Notes: a model not told the origin generated them from the letters alone. A stretch of 64,000 nucleotides of DNA from Catellatospora methionotrophica (GCF_011297335.1 NZ_JAAOTJ010000009.1:62001-126000), one strand, 5' to 3'; shown: positions 1-8,515, counted from the first letter of the stretch. Numbers and translations are program-made.

Positions 1-1780
1 CCCGCTTGGCGGCCTCGTCGGTGGTGGCCAGCGAGGTGCCGATCGGCATCGTCTGGGTGATCGAGAACGAGTTGCCGGAGCTCTCGATGAAGCTGGTCTC
101 GATGCGGGTCGCCAGGTAGCTGGTGCCCGCGATGATGCCGAATGCCACCAGCAGGGTGATCGCCCGGTGGCCCAGCGACCAGCGCAGGATCGGCACGTAC
201 GCGCGCTGCAGCGGGCTGCGCAGCTCCTTGGCCTCGGCCTTGGCCCGGATGGCCTCCAGCTCCTCGGCGGTGCCCTGCGGGGACTTGAGGAACCAGTACG
301 CCATGACGGGGACGATGGTCAGCGACACCAGCAGGGAGGCCAGCAGCGCCGCGGTCACGGTCAGGCCGAACGGGCCGAACAGCTGGCCGACCATGCCGCC
401 GACCAGCGCGACGGGCAGGAACACCGCGACGGTGGTCAGCGTCGAGGCGGTCACCGCGCCGGAGACCTCCTTCACCGCGGTGAGGATCGCCTCCTTCTTC
501 GGTTCGCCGTACTCGAGGTGACGTTTGATGTTCTCCAGGACCACGATCGAGTCGTCGACCACCCGGCCGATCGCGATCGTCAGGCCGCCCAGGGTGAGCA
601 GGTTGAGCGAGTAGTCGCCGGCCCACAGCGCGATCAGCGCGATGACCACGCTGACCGGGATCGACACGGCGGTGACCAGCGTCGAGCGGACCGACAGCAG
701 GAAGACCAGGATGACGAGCACGGCGAAGGCCAGGCCCAGCGCGCCCTCGGTGGTCAGGCTGCTCACCGAGCGCTCGACCTCGGGAGCCTGGTCGAAGATG
801 ACCTGCAACGCGCCGCCCGCGCCGAGCTGCGCGGCGAGCTCAGGGAGCTTGTCGTTGACCTGGTGCGAGATCTCGACCGCGTTCGCGCCGGGCAGCGCGG
901 TGACGCCGACGCCGAGGCTCGGCTTGCCGTTGGTACGGGTCAGCGTGGTCGCGTCGGCGGGCGCCGAGGTGACCGTGGCGACGTCCTTGAGCTGCGTCGG
1001 AGCGGCCGGGGCGGCGGGCTTGCCGGCTACCGGGCGGGCCGCGCCGAGGTACAGGTCGGCGATCTGCTCGACGGTGGTGAAGCGGCTGCCGACCGCGACC
1101 GAGTAGACCAGACCGCCGTCGGTGATCACGCCGCCGGGCATGCTGATGCCGTTGGCGGTCAGCACGCCGGTGACGGCCTGCGCGGTGAGGCCCCTGGCGG
1201 CCAGTTTGACCGGGTCCAGGTTGACCGTCACCTGCGGGGTGCGGTCACCGGACAGGGTCGTCTCGCGTACGCCCTCGATGTTGTTGAGGGCAGGCAGGAC
1301 GGTGGCCCGCAGCCGGCGGGCCAGCTCCTGGTCGTCGCCGCCCGCGCCGCTGGCGGCAAGCTGGATGACCGGGATGTCGTCGGTGGTGCCCGCGAAGACG
1401 GCCGGGTCGACGTTCTGCGGCAGGCGCGCGTCGATGCGGGCCAGCGCCTGCTGGATGTCACCCTCGACCTGGTCGATGTCCGCGCCGAAGTCGAAGGCCA
1501 CGCTCACGGACGCGGAGCCGTTACGCGACGTCGACGTCACGCTGGTCACCCCGCTGACGCCGGCGACCGCCTGCTCGATCGGTATGGCGACCTGCTGCTC
1601 GACGATCTCCGGCGTGGCGCCCGGGTAGGCGGCGACCACGGAGACCATCGGGAACTGCAGGTCGGGGAACATCTGCTGGCGCAGCTGCGGCAGCACGAAA
1701 GCACCCGCACCGAGGATCGCCACGCTGATCAGCGCGACTAGTCCGCGGTTGGCGAGGCTCAGCCTGGCCAGGAATGACAT
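1..1780 (-). CDS. RND-family (HAE1/AcrB-type) efflux transporter, 3' end outside window
   Basis: Inner-membrane proton-driven exporter of the hydrophobe/amphiphile RND type. About 593 codons are visible from the ATG at 1780; the frame is open to the window edge, so the C-terminal half is missing. The N-terminus is typical: a first membrane helix after MSFLARLSLANRGLVAL, then a large porter domain with GATPEIVEQQV and an FDFGADIDQVEGD stretch. The following helices carry the family signature GRVVDDSIVVLENIKRHLE, and a further helix pair follows. A GGAG sits 7 nt before the ATG. It is divergent from the response regulator/kinase pair, which may control it; three 11-mers in tandem lie in between. 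Substrate cannot be told; in actinobacteria this branch is often annotated as a drug or lipid exporter. Confidence 0.93.
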   Translation of the reverse strand, partial: MSFLARLSLANRGLVALISVAILGAGAFVLPQLRQQMFPDLQFPMVSVVAAYPGATPEIVEQQVAIPIEQAVAGVSGVTSVTSTSRNGSASVSVAFDFGADIDQVEGDIQQALARIDARLPQNVDPAVFAGTTDDIPVIQLAASGAGGDDQELARRLRATVLPALNNIEGVRETTLSGDRTPQVTVNLDPVKLAARGLTAQAVTGVLTANGISMPGGVITDGGLVYSVAVGSRFTTVEQIADLYLGAARPVAGKPAAPAAPTQLKDVATVTSAPADATTLTRTNGKPSLGVGVTALPGANAVEISHQVNDKLPELAAQLGAGGALQVIFDQAPEVERSVSSLTTEGALGLAFAVLVILVFLLSVRSTLVTAVSIPVSVVIALIALWAGDYSLNLLTLGGLTIAIGRVVDDSIVVLENIKRHLEYGEPKKEAILTAVKEVSGAVTASTLTTVAVFLPVALVGGMVGQLFGPFGLTVTAALLASLLVSLTIVPVMAYWFLKSPQGTAEELEAIRAKAEAKELRSPLQRAYVPILRWSLGHRAITLLVAFGIIAGTSYLATRIETSFIESSGNSFSITQTMPIGTSLATTDEAAKR

Positions 1781-2103
1781 GACGACTCCAGGTGCATCAC
1801 GGTCGAGCGTTATGGGGGAATGCGACCGCCGCAGTCAACCAGGTCTACGCGCAGGAACTGTGAACCAAACCTGAAAGCCAGCCGAAAGCCGGTACGAGTT
1901 CGTCACAGTCGTTCTTCGCCAGTTGCCGGGTGAGACAGGGGGAACGGTCCCCAAGTTACAAGCCGCCGATCGGTGAATCGGCCGAAATCGGGCGTGAGCC
2001 CGGTGACTTTCAGCATTTATGCGGGTTCCGTGCAGCAGGCATGCGGGTCGGCTCGGGCACACTGGCCACGCCCGATGTAGCACCGCACCCCTGGGAGTCG
2101 TCG
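1781..2103. other. Intergenic region between RND exporter and response regulator
   Basis: 323 bp without a gene. It holds the divergent promoters. On the minus strand a TTGACT (1833-1838) is a possible -35 for the exporter, with only a poor AT-rich -10 near 1811. Three 11-mers in tandem lie upstream of it. A GGGGA/TCCCC mini-hairpin lies near 1938-1951. The GGGAG at 2093-2097 is the ribosome binding site of the regulator. No other structure was recognised. Confidence 0.6.
1860..1892. promoter_or_regulatory. Tandem 11-bp direct repeats, candidate OmpR-type regulator site
   Basis: Three consecutive 11-mers, GTGAACCAAAC, CTGAAAGCCAG and CCGAAAGCCGG, keep the pattern (T/C)GAA..C.. with exact 11-bp periodicity. 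OmpR/PhoB regulators bind tandem direct repeats of this period. The site lies upstream of the exporter's possible -35 and next to the regulator gene at 2104. Binding by that regulator is inferred. Confidence 0.4.
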
Positions 2104-2817
2104 ATGAAACCGGAGAAGGGCGAGCAGCGCCGCCTGCTCGTGGTCGACGACGAGCCGACGATCGTGTCGCTGCTGTCGGCCAGCCTGCGATTCGTCGGCT
2201 TCGAGGTGCGCACCGCCGCCACCGGGGCGCAGGCGCTCGCCGTGGCCGCCGAGTTCAAGCCCGAACTGCTGGTGCTCGACGTGATGCTGCCCGACTGCGA
2301 CGGCTTCGAAGTGGTCCGCCGCCTGCGGGCCGGTGGCGCGCACGTGCCGGTGCTGTTCCTGACCGCCCGTGACGGCGTTCAGGACAAGATCACCGGGTTG
2401 ACGGTGGGCGGCGACGACTACGTCACCAAGCCGTTCAGCCTGGAGGAGGTCGTCGCCCGGATCCGCGCCGTGCTGCGCCGCACGTACACCGGCGCGGGCC
2501 CGCCCGCCGACGACACCACGCTGCGCTTCGCCGACCTGGAGCTGGACGAGGAGACCCACGACGTACGCCGGGCCGGAAAGCTCGTGCGGCTCAGCCCGAC
2601 CGAGTTCAAGCTGCTGCACTACCTGCTGGTCAACGCCGACCGGGTGGTCAGCAAGGCGCAGATCCTCGACCACGTCTGGCGGTACGACTTCGGCGGCGAC
2701 GCCCGCATCGTCGAGTCCTACATCTCGCTGCTGCGCCGCAAGGTCGACACGGTCGACCCGCCGCTGATCCACACCCTGCGCGGGTTCGGCTACTCGCTGC
2801 GGCTGCCGCGCTCGTGA
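2104..2817 (+). CDS. OmpR/PhoB-family response regulator
   Basis: DNA-binding response regulator of 237 aa. The receiver domain spans about residues 10-125, with acidic pair Asp15/Asp16, phospho-acceptor Asp59 (LLVLDVMLPD), Thr87 and Lys109 (DDYVTKPF). A winged-helix effector domain follows from about residue 135 to the end, with the typical LSPTEFKLLHYLL and RGFGYSLR motifs. The ATG at 2104 is preferred over upstream in-frame starts because a GGGAG (2093-2097) is 6 nt away and the receiver fold begins right after it. Its stop overlaps the GTG of the kinase gene in a GTGA, so the two are translationally coupled. Closest type by appearance is the TcrA/MprA/PrrA group. Targets are unknown; the divergent exporter is the obvious candidate. 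Confidence 0.95.
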   Translation: MKPEKGEQRRLLVVDDEPTIVSLLSASLRFVGFEVRTAATGAQALAVAAEFKPELLVLDVMLPDCDGFEVVRRLRAGGAHVPVLFLTARDGVQDKITGLTVGGDDYVTKPFSLEEVVARIRAVLRRTYTGAGPPADDTTLRFADLELDEETHDVRRAGKLVRLSPTEFKLLHYLLVNADRVVSKAQILDHVWRYDFGGDARIVESYISLLRRKVDTVDPPLIHTLRGFGYSLRLPRS

Positions 2818-4298
2818 GGCGGCTGCTGCGCGGGCCGAAGCGCTGGTCACTGCGCGCCCGGCTGCTGGCCGGAGTGCTCGCGCTGGTCTGCGCCGGGTTC
2901 GTCGTCGCCGACATGGCCAGCGTGTCGCTGCTGCGCATGTACATGATCGAGCAGATCGACGAGCAGCTGTCCGTCGCCATGCACGACCTGACCAAGCGCG
3001 ATCCGGACGAGTTCAGCCCCGCCGAGGTCGAGCAGTTCTCCAAGGAGCAGACCGAGGGCAAGACCTTCTTCGACGCGTACATCCTGGAGTTCCGCGACAA
3101 CGAGGGCCGGGTCCAGAAACGGTTCCCCGGCGACGCCGGTGAGGAGCGCCGCGGCTCGCCCGCCCTGCCGTCCCTCGACGTCGCCTCGGTGCGGCGGCTG
3201 GCCGACAAGCCGTTCTTCGTCCCCAACGCGGTCTCCTACCACCGGCACCCCGGCTACCAGGTGCTGGTGGGGGAGCGGGCCGACGGACAGGGCAGCGTCG
3301 TCATCGCGTACGACCTCACCGGTGTCGCCAAGACCATGGCCCGCCTCGGCGCGATCGAGATCGCGGTGACGCTCGCCGTGCTCGGCCTGGCCACCGCACT
3401 CGGAGTATGGGTCATCCGGATGGGCCTGCGGCCGCTGACCGAGGTCGAGCAGACCGCCGAGGAGATCATCGCGGGCGGCGACCTGTCCCGCCGGGTGCCC
3501 GAGCAGGTCGGGCCGCGCACCGAGATGGGCCGCCTGTCGCGCACCCTCAACACGATGCTGGCCCAGATCGAAGGCTCCTTCGCCGAGCGCACCGAATCCG
3601 AGACGCGGCTGCGCCGCTTCGTCGCCGACGCCTCGCACGAGCTGCGTACCCCGCTCGCGGGCATCCGTGGCCTGGCCGAACTGCACCGCCAGGGCGTGGT
3701 CACCGACCCGGCCGAGGTGTCCGCGCTGCTCGCCCGGATCGAGACCGAAGCCACCCGGATGGGGCTGCTCGTCGAGGACCTGCTGATGCTCGCCCGGCTC
3801 GACGAGCAGCGGCCGCTGCGTAGCGAACCCGTCGACCTGGTGCCCATCGCCGCCGACGCCATCGAGTCCGCGCAGCTGCGCGAGCTGGACCGGCCGCTGC
3901 GGCTGGAACTGCTCGACGGCGATCCGCCGGTGGTGCTCGGCGACGAGGACCGGCTCCGGCAGGTCGTCACCAACCTGCTCGGCAACGCGCTCACGCACAC
4001 CCCGGCGGGCACGCCGGTGACGGTGCGGGTCGGCGTGGAGAGCGACCGGGCCGTGCTGCAGGTCATCGACAGCGGCCCCGGCCTGTCACCCGAGCACGCC
4101 GAGCGGGTCTTCGAACGCTTCTACCGCGCCGACCCGGCGCGCGCCCGCGACCACGAGCGTTCGCCCGCCGCCGGGTCCGGCCTGGGCCTGTCCATCGTGG
4201 CCGCCCTGATCGCGGCGCACGGCGGCGAGATCTGTCACCGCCCGACCCCGGGCGGCGGCGCGACCTTCCGGATCGCGCTGCCGGTCTGGCCCGCCTGA
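2814..4298 (+). CDS. Sensor histidine kinase (HAMP-HisKA-HATPase)
   Basis: Membrane sensor kinase of 494 aa, partner of the preceding regulator. A first membrane helix at about 15-37 is followed by an extracytoplasmic sensor of about 140 residues. A second helix (about 182-202) leads into a HAMP linker (203-256). The HisKA H-box FVADASHELRTPLAG has phospho-acceptor His275. The ATPase domain shows an N-box (NLLGNALTHTP), a G1 box (DSGPGLS), an F-box (FERFYRADPARA) and a G2 box (GSGLGLSIVAALI). The GTG start at 2814 overlaps the regulator stop (GTGA). The signal sensed cannot be deduced from the ectodomain. Confidence 0.95.
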   Translation: MRRLLRGPKRWSLRARLLAGVLALVCAGFVVADMASVSLLRMYMIEQIDEQLSVAMHDLTKRDPDEFSPAEVEQFSKEQTEGKTFFDAYILEFRDNEGRVQKRFPGDAGEERRGSPALPSLDVASVRRLADKPFFVPNAVSYHRHPGYQVLVGERADGQGSVVIAYDLTGVAKTMARLGAIEIAVTLAVLGLATALGVWVIRMGLRPLTEVEQTAEEIIAGGDLSRRVPEQVGPRTEMGRLSRTLNTMLAQIEGSFAERTESETRLRRFVADASHELRTPLAGIRGLAELHRQGVVTDPAEVSALLARIETEATRMGLLVEDLLMLARLDEQRPLRSEPVDLVPIAADAIESAQLRELDRPLRLELLDGDPPVVLGDEDRLRQVVTNLLGNALTHTPAGTPVTVRVGVESDRAVLQVIDSGPGLSPEHAERVFERFYRADPARARDHERSPAAGSGLGLSIVAALIAAHGGEICHRPTPGGGATFRIALPVWPA

Positions 4299-4402
4299 TT
4301 CGCGCTGCCCCGGCCGGGCCGGCGGGGCGGGCCGCCGGAGGCCGGGGGGTCGACTGCCGGTGGCCGCCAGCCCGGCCTCGCGCCTCGCCGCGCTGTTGGC
4401 GA

Positions 4403-4450
4403 AGGAAGGGCACCTTCCTAACGCCATGCGTGGAGGAAGGTGCCCTTCCT
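4403..4450. repeat. Inverted repeat with 17-bp perfect arms (GGAAGGGC type)
   Basis: The arms are AGGAAGGGCACCTTCCT (4403-4419) and its exact complement AGGAAGGTGCCCTTCCT (4434-4450), separated by 14 nt. Each arm is itself nearly palindromic and each is followed by AACG. A related AAGGGCGCCTTC hairpin occurs at 58158-58196. It lies 105 bp after the kinase stop and may terminate that operon, but has no U-tract. Confidence 0.6.
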
Positions 4451-4476
4451 AACGGTCGCCGTTGGACGGACCGGGG

Positions 4477-4543
4477 GATGATCGCTGTTTCAGGTCAAAA
4501 CCTGTGGTGGGACCTCACTTTTTGACCTGAAACAGCGATCATC
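4477..4543. repeat. Long hairpin element, family 1, copy 1 (24-bp perfect arms)
   Basis: The left arm (4477-4500) begins GATGATCGCTGTTTCAGG and is perfectly complementary to 4520-4543, leaving a 19-nt loop containing GGTGGGACC. Homologous elements occur at 21393-21453 (inverted orientation) and 37572-37638. A flanking GGGGG/CCCCC extends the pairing. It could act as a terminator or be a mobile palindromic repeat. Confidence 0.7.
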
Positions 4544-4644
4544 GCCCCCGGCGGCACCCCGAGCCGGCCGCCAGCCGGCCGCGGGCCAGGCGCGCGCCAG
4601 TCGCGAACCTTAAGTGGGGGTTAAAGATCGGCGGTCACCTCTTG

Positions 4645-4660
4645 TGTGGCCGGGGTCACG
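4645..4660. promoter_or_regulatory. Possible CRP-type site upstream of chitinase
   Basis: TGTGG-N6-TCACG matches the CRP/GlxR consensus TGTGA-N6-TCACA at 8 of 10 positions. It lies 84 bp before the chitinase ATG. Chitinase genes are often under carbon control, so the match is plausible but not proof. Confidence 0.3.
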
Positions 4661-4670
4661 GGATTAACTT

Positions 4671-4687
4671 TTAGCAAACTTAACTAA
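4671..4687. promoter_or_regulatory. TTAG...CTAA dyad in chitinase promoter
   Basis: A 17-bp segment with outer arms TTAG/CTAA lies in an AT-rich island between two TTAACT stretches, 41 bp before the chitinase start. AT-rich dyads of this general form are candidate operators in carbohydrate-active enzyme promoters of this group. Its regulator is unknown. Confidence 0.3.
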
Positions 4688-4728
4688 CGGTTATTTCAGA
4701 GCTGCCTTTCGCCCCCAGGAGGGTGATC

Positions 4729-7335
4729 ATGCAACGCAAACCGCTCCTCAACCTGTTCGTCGCCACCGCGACGGCGCTGGTCGGGACCGCTGTGGCCGTC
4801 GCGGTCGCGGGCACCGCCAACAGTGCCGCCGTCGACCACAACGCCTGCCGCCCCGACGGCATGTACCAGACGCCCGGCGTGGCCGTCCCGTACTGCGACG
4901 TCTACGACACCAACGGCCGCGAGGCGATGGGGGCGGGCCACCCGCGCCGCATCATCGGCTACTTCACCAACTGGCGCACCGGCAAGAACGGCGCCCCGGC
5001 GTACCTGGCCAACCAGATCCCGTGGCAGAAGATCACGCACATCAACTACGCGTTCGCGCACGTGGACGGCGCCAACAAGATCTCGATCGGCAACCCGGCC
5101 GAGGCCAACAACGCCTCCACGAACATGACCTGGCCCGGCGTGGCCGGCGCGGAGATGGACCCGGCGTTCCCGTACACCGGGCACTTCAATCTGCTCAACA
5201 AGTTCAAGAAGCAGTACCCGGACGTCAAGACGCTGGTCAGCGTCGGCGGCTGGGCCGAGACCGGCGCGTACTTCGACGGCAGCGGCGCGCGGATCGACTC
5301 CGGCGGCTTCTACCGGATGACGACCAACGCCGACGGCTCGGTCAACACCGGCGGCATCAACGCCTTCGCCGACTCCGTGGTGACGTTCCTGCGCACGTAC
5401 GGCTTCGACGGCGTGGACATCGACTACGAGTACCCGACGTCCAACAAGGACGCGGGCCACCCGCTCGACTTCGCGCAGTCCAACGCGCGGCGGGCCGGGC
5501 TGAACGCCTCGTACCAGGTGCTGATGAAGGCGCTGCGGGAGAAGCTGGACACCGCCGCCGCCTCCGACGGCAGGTACTACATGGTCACCGTCGCGGCCCC
5601 GGCGTCCGGCTGGCTGCTGCGCGGCATGGAGTCGTTCCAGGCCACGCAGTACCTGGACTACATCAACATCATGTCGTACGACCTGCACGGCGCCTGGAAC
5701 CAGTACGTCGGCCCGAACGCGGCCCTGTACGACGACGGCCAGGACAACGAGCTGATCGCGGGCGGCGTCTACAACGCCTACGCGGGCATCGGTTCGCTGA
5801 ACACCGACTGGGCCTACCACTACTTCCGCGGGGCGGCGCAGAGCGGGCGCATCAACATCGGCGTGCCGTACTACACCCGCGGCCACAAGGACGTCACCGG
5901 CGGCACCAACGGCCTCTGGGGCACTGCGGCGAAGACCGCGAACTGCCCGATCGGCACCCAGAGCCCCTGCGGCAACGGCGCGATCGGCATCGACAACCTG
6001 TGGCACGACAACGACCCCGCGGGCAACGAGGAACCGGCCGGGTCCAACCCGATGTGGCACGCCAAGAACCTGGAGAACGGCATCGCCGGCTCCTACCGGG
6101 CGGCGTACGGCCTGACCCCCGCGACCGACCCGGCCGACACCCTGACCGGCACGTACGTGCGCAACTACTCCTCGACGCTGGTCGCGCCGTGGCTGTGGAA
6201 CGCGCAGAAGAAGGTCTTCCTGTCCACCGAGGACGAGCAGTCCATCGGGGCCAAGGCCGACTACGTGGTGAACCGGGGCATCGGCGGCATCATGATCTGG
6301 GAGCTGGCCGGCGACTACGCCTTCGACGCCGCGGCCGGTGAGTACCGGATGGGCAACACGCTCACCAACACCATCGCCGCGAAGTTCGCGTCCGCCTCGC
6401 CGTACGGCGCGAGCCGGTCCAACACGGCGCTGCCCACCCAGACCATCAACGTCGACGTGCAGCTCGGCGGATTCGCCCTGGGTGACTCGAACTACCCGAT
6501 CAACCCGAAGCTGAAGCTGGTCAACAACACGGCCACGACCATCCCCGGTGGGGCGGTGCTGGACTTCGACTACGGCACCTCCGCCCCGGGCAACATGAGC
6601 CAGCAGTCCGGCTGGACGATGGCGGTCACCCCGGGCCACACCGGCAACAACGTCGGCGGCCTCAAGGGCGACTTCCACCACGTCAAGCTGACCCTGCCGA
6701 GCTGGCAGACGGTGGCTCCGGGCGCGTCGATCGAGCTGACGCTCAACTACGTGCTGCCGATCGCCTCGCCGTCGAACTACACGCTGACCTTCGGCGGGCA
6801 GACGTACAACCTGGCGGTCAACCGCAGCCGGGGCGGGGTGGCCCCGACGGCCTCGCCGAGCACCCCGGTGTCGCCGAGCGCGTCGGCGTCGGCGTCGCCG
6901 AGCACCCCGCCCGGCACCTGCACCGACCCGGTGTGGAGCCCGACGCAGGTGTACACCGGCGGCAACCGGGTGTCGTACAACGGCCGGGCGTACCGCGCCC
7001 AGTGGTGGACCTCGGGCGAGACCCCGGGTGCCGCGTCGGTGTGGGTCGACCTCGGCCCGTGCTCGGGCGGCAGTGCCTCGCCGTCGGCCCCGCCGTCGCC
7101 CAGCGTGTCGCCGTCGTCGTCGCCGCGGCCCTCGCCGAGCGTGTCGCCCAGCGCCTCGCCGTCGCCGAGCCCGTCGACCTCGCCCGGGGCCTACCCGGCG
7201 TGGGCGCCGAACACCGCTTACGCGGCGGGCGCACGGGTCACCTACGGCGGCCGCTCGTACCAGTGCCGCCAGGCGCACACCTCCATCACCGGCTGGGAGC
7301 CGCCGAACGTCGGCGCGCTCTGGCTGGCCCTGTAA
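4729..7335 (+). CDS. Secreted GH18 chitinase with two chitin-binding modules
   Basis: Secreted endo/exo-acting chitinase of 868 aa that hydrolyses beta-1,4-GlcNAc chains. A signal peptide spans about residues 1-34. The GH18 barrel (about 75-545) shows SVGGW (171-175) and DGVDIDYE (227-234), with Asp230, Asp232 and the proton donor Glu234. A beta-sandwich domain (about 570-700) follows. Then come two CBM5/12-like modules (about 731-778 and 822-868), each led by W.P/A-Y-G-G aromatic motifs and separated by Ser/Pro-rich linkers. ATG 4729 is chosen over the in-frame GTG at 4723 because AGGAGG (4717-4722) is 6 nt before it. It is monocistronic, with hairpins upstream and a promoter carrying a CRP-like site. 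Confidence 0.95.
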   Translation: MQRKPLLNLFVATATALVGTAVAVAVAGTANSAAVDHNACRPDGMYQTPGVAVPYCDVYDTNGREAMGAGHPRRIIGYFTNWRTGKNGAPAYLANQIPWQKITHINYAFAHVDGANKISIGNPAEANNASTNMTWPGVAGAEMDPAFPYTGHFNLLNKFKKQYPDVKTLVSVGGWAETGAYFDGSGARIDSGGFYRMTTNADGSVNTGGINAFADSVVTFLRTYGFDGVDIDYEYPTSNKDAGHPLDFAQSNARRAGLNASYQVLMKALREKLDTAAASDGRYYMVTVAAPASGWLLRGMESFQATQYLDYINIMSYDLHGAWNQYVGPNAALYDDGQDNELIAGGVYNAYAGIGSLNTDWAYHYFRGAAQSGRINIGVPYYTRGHKDVTGGTNGLWGTAAKTANCPIGTQSPCGNGAIGIDNLWHDNDPAGNEEPAGSNPMWHAKNLENGIAGSYRAAYGLTPATDPADTLTGTYVRNYSSTLVAPWLWNAQKKVFLSTEDEQSIGAKADYVVNRGIGGIMIWELAGDYAFDAAAGEYRMGNTLTNTIAAKFASASPYGASRSNTALPTQTINVDVQLGGFALGDSNYPINPKLKLVNNTATTIPGGAVLDFDYGTSAPGNMSQQSGWTMAVTPGHTGNNVGGLKGDFHHVKLTLPSWQTVAPGASIELTLNYVLPIASPSNYTLTFGGQTYNLAVNRSRGGVAPTASPSTPVSPSASASASPSTPPGTCTDPVWSPTQVYTGGNRVSYNGRAYRAQWWTSGETPGAASVWVDLGPCSGGSASPSAPPSPSVSPSSSPRPSPSVSPSASPSPSPSTSPGAYPAWAPNTAYAAGARVTYGGRSYQCRQAHTSITGWEPPNVGALWLAL

Positions 7336-7468
7336 CCGGTCCGTCCCGGCGCGCCGCCCCTTCCAACCGGCGCGCCGGGCCGGTCCTCACGCGGTGAAAT
7401 GTGATGCCGGTCATCGTCTGAGCTGGTCTGACAGCTCGGAGAGGGCCGGCATCCGGCATGATGGCGGC

Positions 7469-8284
7469 GTGGGGACTACCGCGTTCGTGCTCGGCGGCGG
7501 CGGCGTGCTCGGCGCCGTCGAGGTCGGCATGCTGCGCGCGCTGTTCCGCGCGGGCATCCGGCCCGATCTGGTGGTCGGCCTGTCCATCGGCGCGATCAAC
7601 GCCGCGCTGGTCGCCGCCGACCCTGAACCCGAGGTCACCGACAAGCTGGTCCGGCTGTGGGCCACCCCCGAGATCAGCGAGGTGTACGGCGACTCGGTGC
7701 CGCGCCAGCTGCGCCGCCTGGCGACCCGCGCCCACCTGCACTCGCCCGCCCCGCTGCAGCGGGTGCTGGAGCGCTCGATGCGGGCCGGGGTCACCTTCGA
7801 GGACATGCGTGTGCCGCTGCACCTGTGCGCGGCGAACATCGAGCGTGCCGAGGCGCACTGGTTCAGCACCGGCCGGGTCGTGGACGCGGTGCTGGCCTCT
7901 GCCGCCCTGCCGGGCGTGCTGCCCCCGGTGGAGATCGGCGGCGAGCACTACCTCGACGGCAACCTGGTGGCGTACCCGATAAGTCATGCTGTCGAGCTGG
8001 GCGCGGACGAGGTCTTCATGCTCCAGGTCGGCCGGCTGGAGCGGCCGCTGCAGCCGCCGCAGCGGCCGTGGGAGGCGACCAACATCGCCATGGAGATCGC
8101 CCGCCGGGTCCGCTTCACCCGCGAGCTGGCCGCCATCCCCGAGGGCGTACGCGTACACGTCCTGCCCGGCGGCGCGGGCGCCGACGAGAGCCCCTGGGCC
8201 TACCGCGACGTCGCCGCCGTCGGCCGCCGCGTCAGCGAGGCCTACGCCGCCTCCCGCGACTACCTCACCGCCGTCGGCCACTGA
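7469..8284 (+). CDS. Patatin-like phospholipase / acyl hydrolase
   Basis: Cytoplasmic patatin-fold serine hydrolase of 271 aa, probably cleaving acyl esters of phospholipids or other lipids. It has the glycine-rich oxyanion loop LGGGGVLGA (8-16), the nucleophile elbow GLSIGAIN with Ser39, and the catalytic Asp in YLDGN (Asp163) forming the Ser-Asp dyad. The length is normal for short bacterial patatins. The GTG at 7469 is the only start that places the Gly loop at the usual distance from the N-terminus. There is no clear Shine-Dalgarno, and a weak -10-like CATGAT lies 6 nt upstream, so the transcript may be leaderless. No signal peptide or membrane segment is seen. Substrate is unknown. Confidence 0.9.
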   Translation: MGTTAFVLGGGGVLGAVEVGMLRALFRAGIRPDLVVGLSIGAINAALVAADPEPEVTDKLVRLWATPEISEVYGDSVPRQLRRLATRAHLHSPAPLQRVLERSMRAGVTFEDMRVPLHLCAANIERAEAHWFSTGRVVDAVLASAALPGVLPPVEIGGEHYLDGNLVAYPISHAVELGADEVFMLQVGRLERPLQPPQRPWEATNIAMEIARRVRFTRELAAIPEGVRVHVLPGGAGADESPWAYRDVAAVGRRVSEAYAASRDYLTAVGH

Positions 8285-8370
8285 CCCCACCCCGGCCACC
8301 CCTCCACGCCCGCCCTCGCCCCGCCGCCCGCCCCCGCCCCCAGGCCCCCGCCCCGCCCCCTGCCGCAAAT

Positions 8371-8419
8371 CTTAAAGAGTCGCGGTCAAAAAGGACCCCT
8401 GAGGCCGCGACTCTTTAAG
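8371..8419. terminator. Hairpin with 15-bp perfect arms between convergent genes
   Basis: CTTAAAGAGTCGCGG (8371-8385) pairs exactly with 8405-8419 across a 19-nt loop. It lies between the convergent patatin and HdeD-like genes, so it probably terminates both. It is not homologous to the other two hairpin families in the window. Confidence 0.65.
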
Positions 8420-8515
8420 AGTTGCGCCTGGTGGAGGTGGGCCGGGCCGGGCTGGGTCGGGCCCGGCGAGGCGGGGTCGGGCGGGGTCGGGCTGGGTGAG
8501 GGTGGGTGGCGTGGG

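Larger units (their letters stand above)
4299..4728. other. Intergenic region between kinase and chitinase
   Basis: 430 bp without a gene. It contains, in order, a GC-rich stretch, a 17-bp-arm hairpin (4403-4450), a 24-bp-arm hairpin (4477-4543), a CRP-like half-site pair (4645-4660), an AT-rich segment with a TTAG...CTAA dyad (4671-4687), and the strong AGGAGG of the chitinase (4717-4722). The left half looks like terminator/repeat material and the right half like the chitinase promoter. Confidence 0.6.

Noticed and set aside
167-1741. 524-codon plus-strand frame at the left edge
   Set aside because: Antisense shadow of the RND exporter, whose minus-strand translation carries family motifs throughout.
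4671-4687. DasR-type operator for the chitinase
   Set aside because: The known DasR consensus (ACTGGTCTAGACCA-like) is absent; only an unrelated AT-rich dyad is present.
6840-7190. Tandem repeat or CRISPR-like array in the chitinase
   Set aside because: The repetition encodes Ser/Pro linkers between binding modules and is in frame; there are no regular spacers.
4696-7278. 860-codon minus-strand frame opposite the chitinase
   Set aside because: Low-complexity Arg/Val/Gly/Asp translation typical of antisense frames in GC-rich DNA; the plus strand encodes an unmistakable GH18 chitinase.
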